This document shows, piece by piece, positions 36,841 to 46,496 of a DNA stretch of 64,000 bases. The first letter of the stretch is position 1. Each line of letters begins with the position of its first letter. The DNA is from Archangium sp. (GTDB taxonomy: Bacteria > Myxococcota > Myxococcia > Myxococcales > Myxococcaceae). The stretch is taken from contig JAUYRZ010000027.1 in the NCBI GenBank assembly GCA_030695565.1, positions 62,001-126,000 on the forward strand, in the 5' to 3' direction. The notes under the pieces are model-generated. The model was not told where the DNA came from. It saw only the letters and a program-made list of their open reading frames with translations, and searched no databases. The position numbers and the translations under genes were made by a program.

Positions 36841-38487
36841 ATGCTAAGGCGCCAAAAGAACATGGAGCGCTGGCTCTCACCCCGGGTTGGTTTCGCGCTC
36901 GTAGCGGGCCTCTATCTGCTGTCTTTTCCGTACCACCCGGGCTTGCGCTCCCCCAATGAGCTGTGCCGCCTGTGGCAGTCGCGCGCCTTCGTCGACTTCG
37001 GCACCCTGCACATCAACGGCGTGCTGCAGCAGCGCGGCATGGTGGGCGACCTCTCCTGCACCGCGGTGGTGAACGAGAACGGCGCTGCGCGCCTCGCGCC
37101 CTGCGTGGGCCCCGATGCCCCCCGGAGCGGGGTGACCGCGCGGTGGTATTACCCGTCGAAGGCGCCGTTGGTGTCGGTGCTGGGCGCGCCCGTCTACTGG
37201 GTGCTCACGAAGTTCCAGGGCCCGGTCTCCGAGGTCTCACAGGTGCTCTGGGGCCGGCTCTTCGTGACCATCATCCCCGCGCTGTTCCTGCTCGTGCTGC
37301 TGCGGCGATTTCTGGCGGCGTCCGTCGAGGCGGGCACGGCCGATCTCTTCACCCTCGTCTATGCGCTGGGCACGATGGCCTTCAGCTACGCGGAGTCGTT
37401 CATGAGCCACCAGCTCACCGCGGTGCTGCTCTTCTCTTCGTTCTACTGCGCGTGGAAGGTGGAGCGGGGCGAGTGGAGGGTGTGGGGCTACGCGCTGGCG
37501 GGCCTCGCAGCGGGCGCGGCGGTGACGGCCGAATACACCGGCGCGCTGGGCGTGCTCTGTGTCGCGGCGTACACGGTGGCTGCGCGTTGGAAGAAGTGGG
37601 GCGCGCTGGGTCAGGCGGTGGGCCTGGTGATCCTCGGCGCAGCGCCCTTGCTCGGAGCCCTGCTCTGGTACCACGCGGCGGTGTTCGGCGGCCCCTTCGT
37701 CTCCGGCTACAAGTTCCTCAACGACGCGGCCTACATGGGCTGGCACCAGGGCGGTTTTCTCGGCATTCGGGTGCCGGATCTGCGCGCGTTGGGGCTCTCG
37801 TTCTTCTCGCCGTTGCGGGGCTTGTTCGCCCTCTCGCCGTTCTTGTTCGCCGGCTTCTTCGGAGCGAAGGCCGCCCGCGCCAAAGACCAACCGTTCTTCG
37901 TGTTGCTGGTGGTGCTGCTGATCACCCACGCGTACTTCACCTCGTCGTTCACCTACGACTCGTGGGGGTGGACGGTGGGGCCCCGGCATCTGACCGGCAT
38001 TCTCCCGTTCCTGATCCTCCCGGTCGCCCTGGCCTTCGAGCGGTGGCGCGTTTCGGCCCCGTTGCAGGCTTCGATTCTGGCGGGGCTCAGCGTGTCTTCC
38101 GTGCTGGCGACGGGCCTGGTGGCCTTCATCAACTACGTGCCCGATGACGTCAGCTCGTCGGTGTGGGGCCTCGCCGTGCCGATGTTGGCCGAGGGGTTCT
38201 GGCCGGTCTCCTGGCTCGCCGCGTGGATTCCCAACCCTGCTTCGGGCGCGCTCCTGGTCGGTCTGTTGGTGGCGTTGGTGGTGTGGCTCTCGATTCGTTT
38301 CCGCGCGCTGGGCGCAACGCCGTTGCTGCTGGGCCTGGTGATGGTGCTGCACTTCGGGGCCCTGCGCGTGCTGCCCCTGCTCAGCGGCGACGCTCAGGCG
38401 GATGCGAGGGATCAGGGGGCGAAGCGACTCCTCGAGTCTGTCTGGCTGGCGCCCAATGGTGTGCCGGTACCCTTCAGCGGCATGTGA
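36841..38487 (+). CDS. GT-C-like multi-pass membrane protein
   Basis: 548 residues with 10-12 predicted membrane helices. A start at 36841 or 36862 is used; earlier in-frame codons overlap the kinase gene on the other strand. Short exported loops carry a WYYPSKAPLVSVLGAPVYW motif, of a type seen in many proteins described as dolichyl-phosphate mannosyltransferase-like or O-antigen-like membrane proteins. No catalytic DE pair is obvious. It is similar in size and design to the minus-strand protein at 57.7-59.3 kb. Sugar or glycan transfer is inferred. Confidence 0.72.
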   Translation: MLRRQKNMERWLSPRVGFALVAGLYLLSFPYHPGLRSPNELCRLWQSRAFVDFGTLHINGVLQQRGMVGDLSCTAVVNENGAARLAPCVGPDAPRSGVTARWYYPSKAPLVSVLGAPVYWVLTKFQGPVSEVSQVLWGRLFVTIIPALFLLVLLRRFLAASVEAGTADLFTLVYALGTMAFSYAESFMSHQLTAVLLFSSFYCAWKVERGEWRVWGYALAGLAAGAAVTAEYTGALGVLCVAAYTVAARWKKWGALGQAVGLVILGAAPLLGALLWYHAAVFGGPFVSGYKFLNDAAYMGWHQGGFLGIRVPDLRALGLSFFSPLRGLFALSPFLFAGFFGAKAARAKDQPFFVLLVVLLITHAYFTSSFTYDSWGWTVGPRHLTGILPFLILPVALAFERWRVSAPLQASILAGLSVSSVLATGLVAFINYVPDDVSSSVWGLAVPMLAEGFWPVSWLAAWIPNPASGALLVGLLVALVVWLSIRFRALGATPLLLGLVMVLHFGALRVLPLLSGDAQADARDQGAKRLLESVWLAPNGVPVPFSGM

Positions 38488-38510
38488 GATCAGTGCTAGG
38501 CCTTCACCCC

Positions 38511-40403
38511 GTGGGCGACCCTGAGCCATTCGGCGCGCTGGTTGACAGTCTGCCTGCCGTGGCCTTCGAATGTGCGCCCAGCGGTGACGTGCGCGCGATC
38601 TCCTCGTTTTGGACGGATCTGACCGGCCAACCGGTGGCTGAAGCGCTTGGCGCGGGGTGGATGAAGCACCTCGAGGGCGAGGGCATCTCGCGGGCCTTCA
38701 GTGAAGTGGCCTCGGGGGTGCGAGCCGGGGGAACCGTGCGCTTCGTGGTGCGCTGCCGCGATCGCGACGGTGAGTGGTGCTGGTTGCGCGCGGTGATGCG
38801 CGCGCGCCTGGAGGCCGGAGGGGTGGTGGGCGTGTCGGGCTTTGCCACCGTGGTCCACCCTGCCGAGGTGACTGACGAAGAAGGCCGGGTGCGTCTGGAA
38901 GAGGCGGAGAGCCTCGCTGCGCGCGCTGACGCCCTGCTCGCCGCCTCACCCGATCTCCTGTTCCAGTTGACGCCCGCCGGCGTGTTCGTGGGGTATCGCG
39001 CAGCTGATCCCTCGAGGCTCTTCATCAAGCCCGAGCAGTTCATGGGCAGGAAAATAGAAGAGGTGCTGCCGCCTCAGGTCGCAGCACCTTCTCGGGAAGC
39101 GCTGCAACGGGCGGTCGCCACCGGGCTCCCTCAGACCTTCGTCTACGAGCTCGAGACGGACGGCAAGCGCAGCTTCGAGGCGCGCGTGTTGCCCATGAAA
39201 ACGGGCGACTTGCTCTTCTCGATTCGCGACGTCACCGACGCCAAACGCAACGAAGAAGAGCTGGTGGCGGCCCGCGAAGAGGCGCTCGAGCGCAGCCGGC
39301 TCAAGACCCAGTTCCTCGCGAACGTCAGTCACGAGATCCGCACGCCGCTCAACGGCATCCTGGGGGTGACGCAGCTGCTCAAGCAGCACTCGTTGCCGCC
39401 TGAGTTCAGCGAGTACGTCGACGTGTTGCAGGGCGCCGGAGAGTCGTTGCTGGCCATCGTCGACGACGTGCTCGATCTCTCGAAGATCGAAGCCAACAGG
39501 CTCGAGCTCGAGCCGCGCGTCTTCGATCTCGAGCGCGTGGTGAGCGAGACGGCCCGCAGCTTCCTGGCGGTGGCGCAGCGCAAACGCGTCGAGCTGCTGG
39601 TGCACGTCGCGCCTGAAGCGAAGGGCCCTGTTCGCGGAGACCCCACCCGCATGCGGCAGATCATCAACAACCTGGTGGGCAACGCGGTGAAGTTCACCGA
39701 CACGGGCTCGGTGCGGGTGACGGTGGTTCGCGTCGAAGACGACCGGGTGCGCATCACGGTGACAGATTCAGGGCCGGGCATCGCGCCTGAACACCACGCG
39801 CGCATCTTCGAGGCCTTCGAGCAGGCCGACGTCGGGGTGCAGCGGCGGTTCGGCGGCACCGGCCTGGGGCTGGCCATCACCCGGCGCATCGCGCGCCTGA
39901 TGGGGGGTGACGTGACGTTGACCAGCGCGCTCAAGCAGGGCGCGACCTTCGAGCTCGAGGTGCCGCTCCCGTCGGTGGTGATCTCGCACGCGCCGCCGCA
40001 GGTCTCGCGGGTGACGCCCGCGCCCCGGCCGATGCGGGTGTTGCTGGCCGAAGACGATCCGGTGAACGCCTCGATGACCGCGGCGCTGCTGCGCAAGCTG
40101 GGTCACTCCGTGCAGGTGGTGAGCAACGGCCAGGACTGCGTGGAAGTGGCGGGGCAGGGGCAGACCGATCTCGTGTTGATGGACGTGCACATGCCGGTGC
40201 TCGATGGGCTCAAGGCCACCGGGGTCATCCGCGAGCAGGAGAAAGGCAGCACCCGGCATCTGCCCATCGTCGCGTTGACCGCGAACGCCATGAAGGGCGA
40301 CGACATCATGTGCCTGTCGGCGGGAATGGATGCCTATCTCCCCAAGCCGGTGACGGTGGCGGCGCTCAAGGACCTGCTCATGTGGTTCGGGCAAGAGCGC
40401 TGA
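38511..40403 (+). CDS. Hybrid histidine kinase with PAS and receiver domains
   Basis: About 630 residues. Two PAS-like sensory segments (about 10-125 and 140-245) precede the HisKA dimerisation helix with the phospho-His in NVSHEIRTPLNG (about 272), a HATPase domain (NLVGNAVKF, SGPGIAPEHHARIFEAF, RRFGGTGLGLAI) and a C-terminal receiver with Asp in LVLMDVHMPVLDG. There is no membrane helix, so signal sensing should be cytosolic. The start is a GTG at 38511; a GTG at 38493 is possible, and the upstream frame overlaps the membrane-protein gene and is not conserved. No separate response regulator lies next to it. Confidence 0.9.
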   Translation: MGDPEPFGALVDSLPAVAFECAPSGDVRAISSFWTDLTGQPVAEALGAGWMKHLEGEGISRAFSEVASGVRAGGTVRFVVRCRDRDGEWCWLRAVMRARLEAGGVVGVSGFATVVHPAEVTDEEGRVRLEEAESLAARADALLAASPDLLFQLTPAGVFVGYRAADPSRLFIKPEQFMGRKIEEVLPPQVAAPSREALQRAVATGLPQTFVYELETDGKRSFEARVLPMKTGDLLFSIRDVTDAKRNEEELVAAREEALERSRLKTQFLANVSHEIRTPLNGILGVTQLLKQHSLPPEFSEYVDVLQGAGESLLAIVDDVLDLSKIEANRLELEPRVFDLERVVSETARSFLAVAQRKRVELLVHVAPEAKGPVRGDPTRMRQIINNLVGNAVKFTDTGSVRVTVVRVEDDRVRITVTDSGPGIAPEHHARIFEAFEQADVGVQRRFGGTGLGLAITRRIARLMGGDVTLTSALKQGATFELEVPLPSVVISHAPPQVSRVTPAPRPMRVLLAEDDPVNASMTAALLRKLGHSVQVVSNGQDCVEVAGQGQTDLVLMDVHMPVLDGLKATGVIREQEKGSTRHLPIVALTANAMKGDDIMCLSAGMDAYLPKPVTVAALKDLLMWFGQER

Positions 40404-40493
40404 AGAAACGCGCGCGTTGCCTCGAGAGGGCAACCATGCGACGTACCGCAGCCTTCAAGCATTGCCTGACCTTACGTCAACGGAGGTACCCCC

Positions 40494-42776
40494 TTGTCCA
40501 CCCAGGTGGCGACGAACGAACCGGCGACTCTCACCGAGGCCATTCTCGGCAAAGAGCTGATCACCGCGCCCATTTTTTCGAAGGTGCGCGCGTGGCCTTC
40601 GGAGCTCAGGGCGGCCCTGGTGTCCGTGCTGATGGCCTCGGCGGTGCTGCTGCCGTACCTCGGCGCGGTCGGCCTGTGGGATCCGTGGGAGGTCCACTAC
40701 GGCGAGGTCGCGCGCGAGATGATTCAGCGCAACGACTACGTGCACCCGTTCTGGGAAAACGCGTGGTTCTTCAGCAAGCCTGCGTTCACCATGTGGATGC
40801 AGGCGCTCGGGCTCCAGGCCGCCGATGCGGGCTCGATGCTGGCGCTCGTGCTCGCCGTGCTGTTGGGCGGGCTGGGCTTCGCCGCGTACACCGGCAAGCT
40901 CAAGGGCGCCTCAGCCACCAAGGAGTTCTGGGGCGTGCTCGGCCTCACCTTCGGCCTCTTCTTCCTGGTGCTGTTCCTCTGGTCGAAGGCGGTCACGCTG
41001 CCCTGGCTCACCTCGACGGTGTCCGCCGGGCCCGGCGCGTTGCCGATCTACACCGAGTGGGGTTTCCGGCTCCCGTTCACGAGTTTTTCGATTTTGGCCA
41101 TCGGCCTGCTCACCTACGCGCTGAGCATCGCGGTGAACCCGCGCGCGGCGCTGGCGACGGCGGTGGTGCTGGTGACCATGCCGCTCTACTTCCTGCTCTC
41201 GCGGCAGGCCGTCACCGACACCCCCATCATCAGCGCCACCATCTGCGGCGTGGCGTGCGCGATGGTCGGGCTGTTCGACAAGACGACCAGGTTCCGCAGC
41301 GAGTGGTGGTACGGCGCGTACGTCTTCTTCGCCATCGCCACCCTGGCCAAGGGCCTGCTGGGTTTCGGCGTGCCGATGGTGGTGTTCATCGCCTACGTCG
41401 CGCTGCGCGAGATGACCTGGAAGTCGATCGGCGCGCACTTCAAGTGGATGGGAAACCACCTGCTGATGCCGATGCTCGCGGGTGTGGGCGCGGCAGTCGT
41501 GGTGGGCGGCCTCGCCTACCTGCTGGGCAAACGCTGGAACACCACCTTCATGGCGGTGCCGGTGATCGACAACGTGTCGCTCATCAGCGCGCCGAGCTGG
41601 CTGTTCATCATGTGGGGCTCGCTGGCGTTCTGGGTGGTGACCACGATCATGCTGGGCCTCGCCAAGAAGGCCACCGCCGAGCGGCCGCCTCCGATCTTCT
41701 CGATGGCGTACGACATGCGGCTGGGCACGGGCATCCTGCTGTTCCTGGCCGTGTGCCTGCCCTGGTACTACGAGATGTTCACGTTCTGGCGGCTCGACGA
41801 CGAGTCGAAGATCTTCTGGTTTCGCTTCATCATTCACGATCACTTCGCGCGACTGGGCAGCGGCGTTCACACCACCACGCCGGGCGGCGACTTCACCTAC
41901 TTCATCCTCCAGGGCGGCTACGCGATGTTCCCCTGGGTGGCGATCATTCCGGGCGCGCTGGCGACCGCGGGCCGCCTCAAGATTCGCGGCCTGACCACCG
42001 CTGACGGCGTGGGCGTGGTGGCGGTGCTCTGGTTCGTGGTGACCTGGGCGCTCATCGGCAGCTCGGCCACCAAGTTCCACCACTACACGGCGCCGATGTT
42101 GCCCCCGCTGGCGATCCTGATGGGGTTGTTCATCGACAAGCTCTGGGAAGAGGGCATCGACGCGCATGGCCTGGTGCTGCTGTTCGGCGTGCCGATCTTC
42201 ATGCTGGTCGGCAAAGACCTCGCTTCGACCCCGAAGCACTTCACCGATCTGTTCGTCTACAACTACGACCGCCCGTACCCCGCGTTCCTCACCGAGACGC
42301 CGGTGCTCGGCAGCAACAACATCAAGCAGCTGATGGGCCTGGGCATGGGGCTGGCGGGCGCGGTGATCGGCTTGTTCGCCCTGTTGCGTTCACGCGCGAT
42401 GATGTTCACCGCGGGCCTCGCTTCGGTGATGGTCTTCGCGCTCTGGTTCAACTGGAGCCACTGGGTGCAGCTGAGCCACCACTGGACGCAGCGCGATCAG
42501 TTCTGGCGCTACTACACGCAGCGCCGGCCCGGAGAGCCCATCGCCTCGTTCCTGATGAACTGGCGCGGCGAGACCTTCTATTCGCGGAACACGGTCAAGC
42601 AGATCAAAGACAACCCGCAGGTCGGCATGAAGAACTACTCCGACCAGCCGGGCCGCGAGTGGAGCCTCGTCGAACACGCGCGCCTGGGCATGCTCAAGAG
42701 CGCGGTGGGCGACAAGACGGTCACGCTGGTCGACAAGGATCTGAACAACAAGTTCGTCCTGGTGATCATCGAGTGA
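40494..42776 (+). CDS. GT39 (ArnT/PMT-like) membrane glycosyltransferase
   Basis: 760 residues with about 11 helices. The start is TTG, supported by a GGAGG seven bases upstream. The first periplasmic loop has WDPWEVHYGEVAREM, the catalytic acidic motif of ArnT/protein-mannosyltransferase family enzymes, followed by HPFWENAWFFSKPAFT. Long loops and a C-terminal periplasmic domain are also typical. It should transfer a sugar from a polyprenyl-phosphate carrier to a lipid or protein in the periplasm. Length is greater than classic ArnT (about 550). The acceptor is unknown. Confidence 0.88.
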   Translation: MSTQVATNEPATLTEAILGKELITAPIFSKVRAWPSELRAALVSVLMASAVLLPYLGAVGLWDPWEVHYGEVAREMIQRNDYVHPFWENAWFFSKPAFTMWMQALGLQAADAGSMLALVLAVLLGGLGFAAYTGKLKGASATKEFWGVLGLTFGLFFLVLFLWSKAVTLPWLTSTVSAGPGALPIYTEWGFRLPFTSFSILAIGLLTYALSIAVNPRAALATAVVLVTMPLYFLLSRQAVTDTPIISATICGVACAMVGLFDKTTRFRSEWWYGAYVFFAIATLAKGLLGFGVPMVVFIAYVALREMTWKSIGAHFKWMGNHLLMPMLAGVGAAVVVGGLAYLLGKRWNTTFMAVPVIDNVSLISAPSWLFIMWGSLAFWVVTTIMLGLAKKATAERPPPIFSMAYDMRLGTGILLFLAVCLPWYYEMFTFWRLDDESKIFWFRFIIHDHFARLGSGVHTTTPGGDFTYFILQGGYAMFPWVAIIPGALATAGRLKIRGLTTADGVGVVAVLWFVVTWALIGSSATKFHHYTAPMLPPLAILMGLFIDKLWEEGIDAHGLVLLFGVPIFMLVGKDLASTPKHFTDLFVYNYDRPYPAFLTETPVLGSNNIKQLMGLGMGLAGAVIGLFALLRSRAMMFTAGLASVMVFALWFNWSHWVQLSHHWTQRDQFWRYYTQRRPGEPIASFLMNWRGETFYSRNTVKQIKDNPQVGMKNYSDQPGREWSLVEHARLGMLKSAVGDKTVTLVDKDLNNKFVLVIIE

Positions 42777-42810
42777 AGCGTCAGCGGCACGCGTTGTGCT
42801 GAGCGGTTAC

Positions 42811-42840
42811 GACCAGCGCCGGGTTCCCCCCGGGCTGGTC
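42811..42840 (+). terminator. Strong GC-rich hairpin after the GT39 gene
   Basis: A stem of GACCAGC paired with GCTGGTC plus inner CCGGG/CCCGG pairs. It lies 34 bases after the stop codon. No T run follows, so it may be a transcript-end stabiliser rather than a classical terminator. Confidence 0.45.
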
Positions 42841-42848
42841 GAGCGCTG

Positions 42849-42865
42849 CGTGACATTTCGTCACG
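42849..42865. promoter_or_regulatory. Inverted repeat, possible repressor operator of the ABC genes
   Basis: CGTGAC-ATTTC-GTCACG is a perfect six-base inverted repeat with a five-base spacer, 31 bases upstream of the ABC ATPase start. Its length fits TetR- or MarR-type operators. No regulator gene lies next to it. Confidence 0.4.
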
Positions 42866-42896
42866 TCCTGCCCGATGCAAAGGACGTGGAGTCGAA

Positions 42897-43820
42897 ATGA
42901 GCATCGCCGTCGAGGGGCTCGAGAAGCGCTTCGGAGATCGGGTCGCCGTCACGGGACTGACCTTCGAAGTGAAGCCGGGTGAAGTGTTCGGTCTGCTCGG
43001 GCCCAACGGCGCGGGCAAGACCACCACCGTCCGCATGCTGACCGGCCTGCTGTCGCCCTCGAGCGGCCGGGGCACGGTGTGCGGCATCGAGCTGGGGCCC
43101 GCTTCCGACGGCACCGCGCTGCGCAAGAAGGTGGGCCTGCTCACCGAGCAGCCCGGCCTCTACGAACGCCTCACCGCGCGGGAGAACCTCACCTTCTTCA
43201 TGCGGCTGCATGAGGTCGACGAGGCCTCCACCTGGAAGCGCACCAGGGGCTACCTCGAACGCTTCGGGCTCGAGGGCCGTGAAGACGAGCCGGTGGGCGG
43301 CTTCAGCAAGGGCATGCGGCAGAAGCTCGCGATCGTACGCACGTTGGTGCACGACCCTGAGGTCATCTTCCTCGACGAGCCGACCTCAGGCCTCGATCCC
43401 CAATCGGCGCGCACCGTGCGTGACGCGGTGGCGGAGCTCGCGGCAGAGGGGCGCACGCTGGTGCTGTGCAGTCACAACCTCGCCGAGGTGGAGCGCCTGT
43501 GCACCCGGGTGGCGGTGGTGAAGTCGCACCTGCGCACGGTGGCCGCGCTGACCGAGCTGCGCCGTGAAGGTCTCGCGCTCGAGGTGACGGTGGAAGGCGA
43601 GGCGTCGCTGCTCCTGCCGGCGCTGGCCACGTTGCCCTTCGCGCCTACCGCTCACCACGAAGGCAACAAGCTCAAGGTGATGCTGGCCGATGAAGCGCAT
43701 GCCCCCGACGTGGTGGCGGCGTTGGTGAAGGGTGGGGCGCGCATTCACTCGGTGGCGCGCGCCGCGCGGCCGCTCGAAGAGGCGTACCTGGAGCTCGTTC
43801 GTGAGGAGGACGAAACGTGA
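42897..43820 (+). CDS. ABC transporter ATP-binding protein (ABC-2 type)
   Basis: 307 residues. Walker A GPNGAGKTT (about 37-45), signature GFSKGMRQK, Walker B VIFLDEPTSGLD and H-loop LCSHN are present. The C-terminal portion of about 80 residues matches the DrrA/CcmA-like exporter subfamily. It should energise the permease encoded directly after it, whose start overlaps by four bases (GTGA). Substrate unknown; exporters of drugs, lipids or polysaccharides belong here. An inverted repeat upstream may be an operator. Confidence 0.9.
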   Translation: MSIAVEGLEKRFGDRVAVTGLTFEVKPGEVFGLLGPNGAGKTTTVRMLTGLLSPSSGRGTVCGIELGPASDGTALRKKVGLLTEQPGLYERLTARENLTFFMRLHEVDEASTWKRTRGYLERFGLEGREDEPVGGFSKGMRQKLAIVRTLVHDPEVIFLDEPTSGLDPQSARTVRDAVAELAAEGRTLVLCSHNLAEVERLCTRVAVVKSHLRTVAALTELRREGLALEVTVEGEASLLLPALATLPFAPTAHHEGNKLKVMLADEAHAPDVVAALVKGGARIHSVARAARPLEEAYLELVREEDET

Positions 43821-44617
43821 GTGGTTTCTCGTTCAACCGCGTGAAGGCCGTGCTTTGGAAGGACCTGCTCGAGCTGCGAAAGAACAAAGGCATGATCTGG
43901 TCGCTGCTCGCGTTGCCGACGGTGATCGTGCTGGTGCCGCTGGGCATCGTGCGCACCTACGTGCGGAACCCGAGCGACCCGAACTTTCGGGCCATCGCGC
44001 TCTATTACGACTTCACCGTCGACACCGACAGCGCGGCGCGCTTCCTGGTCGACAAGGTGCTGGCGGATTGGTTCGTGCTGTACCTGATGATGCCGGTGTT
44101 CGTGCCGATCCTCATCTCGTCGCACGCCGTGGCGGGTGAGAAGGAGAAGCGCACGCTCGAGCCGCTGTTGAGCTCTCCGGTGACCCCGCTCGAGCTGGTG
44201 ATCGGCAAGAGCCTCGCCTCGCTCATTCCTTCGGTCTCGGTGTGCCTGCTGGCGTTCGTCTGCCTGTGCATCGGCGTCGATCTCGTCGCGTGGCCGTTGG
44301 CGCACAGCTTCATCTTGCCCAACGCGATGTGGACGTTCGGGGTGCTCATCATCGCGCCGCTCTTCGCGTTCTTCGGCAATGGCGTGGCGGTGTTGATCAG
44401 CGCGCGGGTGGGTGACAGCCGGTTGGCGCAGCAGCTGTCGGGCTTGTTCGTGTTGCCGTTGGTGGGGCTGGCGGCGGGCCAGTTCGGCGGCGTGCTGAAG
44501 GCGGGCCCGGAGTACTACGCGCTGATCGGCGGCATCGTGCTGGTGCTCGACATCGGCATTCTCTTCAGCGCCAGGCGGTTGTTCGATCGCGAGCGGCTGA
44601 TGTCGCGCTGGGGCTGA
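43817..44617 (+). CDS. ABC-2 type transporter permease
   Basis: 266 residues with six predicted membrane helices. A short N-terminal cytosolic part (VLWKDLLELRKNKGM) precedes the first helix, and the GEKEKRTLEPLLSSPVTPLEL segment is typical of ABC-2 permeases, the coupling helix region. It is the membrane partner of the preceding ATPase. The start is GTG inside the ATPase stop. The direction of transport is export by family. Nothing identifies the substrate. Confidence 0.87.
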   Translation: MSGFSFNRVKAVLWKDLLELRKNKGMIWSLLALPTVIVLVPLGIVRTYVRNPSDPNFRAIALYYDFTVDTDSAARFLVDKVLADWFVLYLMMPVFVPILISSHAVAGEKEKRTLEPLLSSPVTPLELVIGKSLASLIPSVSVCLLAFVCLCIGVDLVAWPLAHSFILPNAMWTFGVLIIAPLFAFFGNGVAVLISARVGDSRLAQQLSGLFVLPLVGLAAGQFGGVLKAGPEYYALIGGIVLVLDIGILFSARRLFDRERLMSRWG

Positions 44618-44626
44618 CCACCGTTC

Positions 44627-44652
44627 GCGTCGAGCGCAGTCGAGATGCCACC
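44627..44652. repeat. Dispersed repeat, family B copy 1
   Basis: CGAGCGCAGTCGAGATGCC followed by ACC, between the convergent ABC permease and methyltransferase genes. The same 22 bases recur at 50875, and related sequence at 50915, 60111 and 61622. Confidence 0.65.
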
Positions 44653-44656
44653 CTCG

Positions 44657-45286
44657 CTACGCCGTCGCCTGAATGAAGACCTCAGCGCGTTCCACCGGGC
44701 TCCACCACGGGCCCACTTCGACCTTCGAGCTGGCAAACCCGCACTCGCTGAGCATGCGGTACCACTGCATCACCGAGAAGATGCGCACCTCTTCGAGGCC
44801 GAAGACCGCGTTCTCCACCAGATCGATCGCCGCCCAGCCGAACAGGTGATCCTTGCGCGGATCGACGAGGCCGAGCACGCCACCGGGCCGCAGCACACGG
44901 CGCATCTCGCGCAGCGCGGGGATGTGATTGGGGTAGTGATGAAACGAGTTCGTGCAGACGATCTTGTCGAAGCTGCCATCGGCGAAGGGCAGCCGGCCGG
45001 CATCACCGCGGAGCAGCCTCCCTGAAAGAGCAGGCACCTTCGCCGCCGCCTGAAGCATGCCCTCCGAGTAGTCGAGCCCGATCGCCAACCCGCCGGTCTC
45101 TGAAATACGCGTGGCGCCGTCACCCGGGCCACAGCCCAGATCGAGCACCCGCTCGCCGGGGAGGATCTTCAGCCGCTCGATGGCGATGCGCTGAATGCGC
45201 CGCAGCTCGAGGCCGAAGGGACCCGTTCGGTAGAACTTCGACCAGACGTCGAAGAAGCGGCCGTGCTTGTGCAGTTCGTCGCTCAC
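44657..45286 (-). CDS. Class I SAM-dependent methyltransferase
   Basis: 209 residues from a GTG at 45286, preceded by GGAG; an ATG at 45334 would add 16 residues but has no ribosome site. Motif I is VLDLGCGPGDG (about 47-57), then the acidic strand end IGLDYSEGML, RLPFADGSFDKIV and a hydrophobic VLRPGGVLGLVDP motif. The order matches UbiE/COQ5-like methyltransferases acting on small molecules. The substrate is unknown. It converges with the ABC permease and diverges from the SPFH gene. Confidence 0.88.
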   Translation of the reverse strand: MSDELHKHGRFFDVWSKFYRTGPFGLELRRIQRIAIERLKILPGERVLDLGCGPGDGATRISETGGLAIGLDYSEGMLQAAAKVPALSGRLLRGDAGRLPFADGSFDKIVCTNSFHHYPNHIPALREMRRVLRPGGVLGLVDPRKDHLFGWAAIDLVENAVFGLEEVRIFSVMQWYRMLSECGFASSKVEVGPWWSPVERAEVFIQATA

Positions 45287-45425
45287 GTTCAGGACGCTCC
45301 CTCGTGCGCCTTCAGGAATCAGTTCATGGATCAACGGGTTGGCTTCTGCAATCGTGGCCCCCGTCGGCCGTTATGGAGCTCGGCGTGCACGTTTACCCGC
45401 AGTCCCCCTGGGAGAAGCGAAAACA

Positions 45426-46496
45426 ATGGGAATCTTCGACTCGCTGAAGTCCGAAGCGCAGCGCAACTTCATCGCTCGCGCGGACGATGCCAAGAACCAG
45501 ATCGTCTACAAGTATCCGGAGCGCAACATCCGGATCATGACGCAGTTGACGGTGCAGGCCGATGAGGTCGCGCTCTTCGTCAAAGACGGCGTGGTGGCAG
45601 GCAAGCTGGGCCCGGGGCGCCACAACCTCGACACCAACAACATCCCCTTCCTCTCCTCGCTGCTGGAGAAGGTCACGGGCGGCAACCTCTTCGTGGCCGA
45701 GGTGTACTTCGTCACCACGCGTGAGTTCCCGCAGGTGAAGTTCGGCGGCCCCATCGGCGACACGCGCGACCCGGAGACGGGCCTGGCCATCGGCACCATG
45801 GTGTACGGCGACTTCTCCATGCAGGTGACCAACCCCGAGCAGCTGCTCGTGGGAATGGTCGGCCTGCGCAAGGCCGACAACGAAGAGTTCATCGGCTGGT
45901 TCAAGAGCCAGGTGCTCAAGGTCACCCGCGATCGCATCGCCGAGCTGCTGGTGAAGAAGAAGTGGCCGCTGCTCGACGTGACGTCGGGTGCCTACACCGA
46001 AGAGATCGAGACCGAGGTGATGGCGGGCCTGGGCACCCACACCAACACGTACGGCGTGGCGATCATCCGCTTCGGCAACTTCACCATCAGCATCAAGCCT
46101 GAGGACGAGGCGACGCTGAAGAAGCTCTCGAAAGACGTGGCCTACTCGCGCCTCGCCGGTGGCTTCCAGCAGTACGCGCAGGGGCAGGCGATGCTGGGCG
46201 CCGCGGAAGGCATGTCGAAGGGCGGCGGCGAAGGCGGCGGCGGCTCGGGTCAGGCGCTCGGCGGCATGGGCATGGGCATGGGCTTCGGGATGGCCCAGAT
46301 GTTCATGAACCAGAACCAGGCGCAGAACACCCAGGCCCAGAACCAGCAGGCCCAGGCGCAGGCGGCCGCGACGAACTCGGCTCCGGCGCGCTCCGTGATG
46401 GATCGCCTCAAGGAGCTCTCGGAGCTGAAGAACGCCGGGCTCATCTCGGAAGATGAGTTCGCCGGCAAGAAGGCCGACCTGATGAAGCAGCTCTAA
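45426..46496 (+). CDS. SPFH/Band-7 protein with SHOCT tail
   Basis: 356 residues. The N-terminal SPFH/Band-7 like region (about 10-240) includes VYKYPERNIRIMTQLTVQA and VTTREFPQVKF, of the YdjI/virion-core-protein type, with no clear membrane anchor. A Gly/Met/Gln-rich low-complexity linker (about 255-310, MGMGMGFG and QAQNQQAQAQ) separates a SHOCT domain (RLKELSELKNAGLISEDEFAGKK) at the C-terminus. These proteins scaffold membranes or envelope stress responses. GGGAGAAG precedes the ATG. Its stop overlaps the stop of the next gene on the other strand by four bases. Confidence 0.88.
   Translation: MGIFDSLKSEAQRNFIARADDAKNQIVYKYPERNIRIMTQLTVQADEVALFVKDGVVAGKLGPGRHNLDTNNIPFLSSLLEKVTGGNLFVAEVYFVTTREFPQVKFGGPIGDTRDPETGLAIGTMVYGDFSMQVTNPEQLLVGMVGLRKADNEEFIGWFKSQVLKVTRDRIAELLVKKKWPLLDVTSGAYTEEIETEVMAGLGTHTNTYGVAIIRFGNFTISIKPEDEATLKKLSKDVAYSRLAGGFQQYAQGQAMLGAAEGMSKGGGEGGGGSGQALGGMGMGMGFGMAQMFMNQNQAQNTQAQNQQAQAQAAATNSAPARSVMDRLKELSELKNAGLISEDEFAGKKADLMKQL

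Noticed and set aside
40310-42004. + strand frame of 564 codons overlapping the hybrid kinase and GT39 genes
   Set aside because: A shifted frame of two well-supported genes; Arg/Gly-rich composition without motifs.
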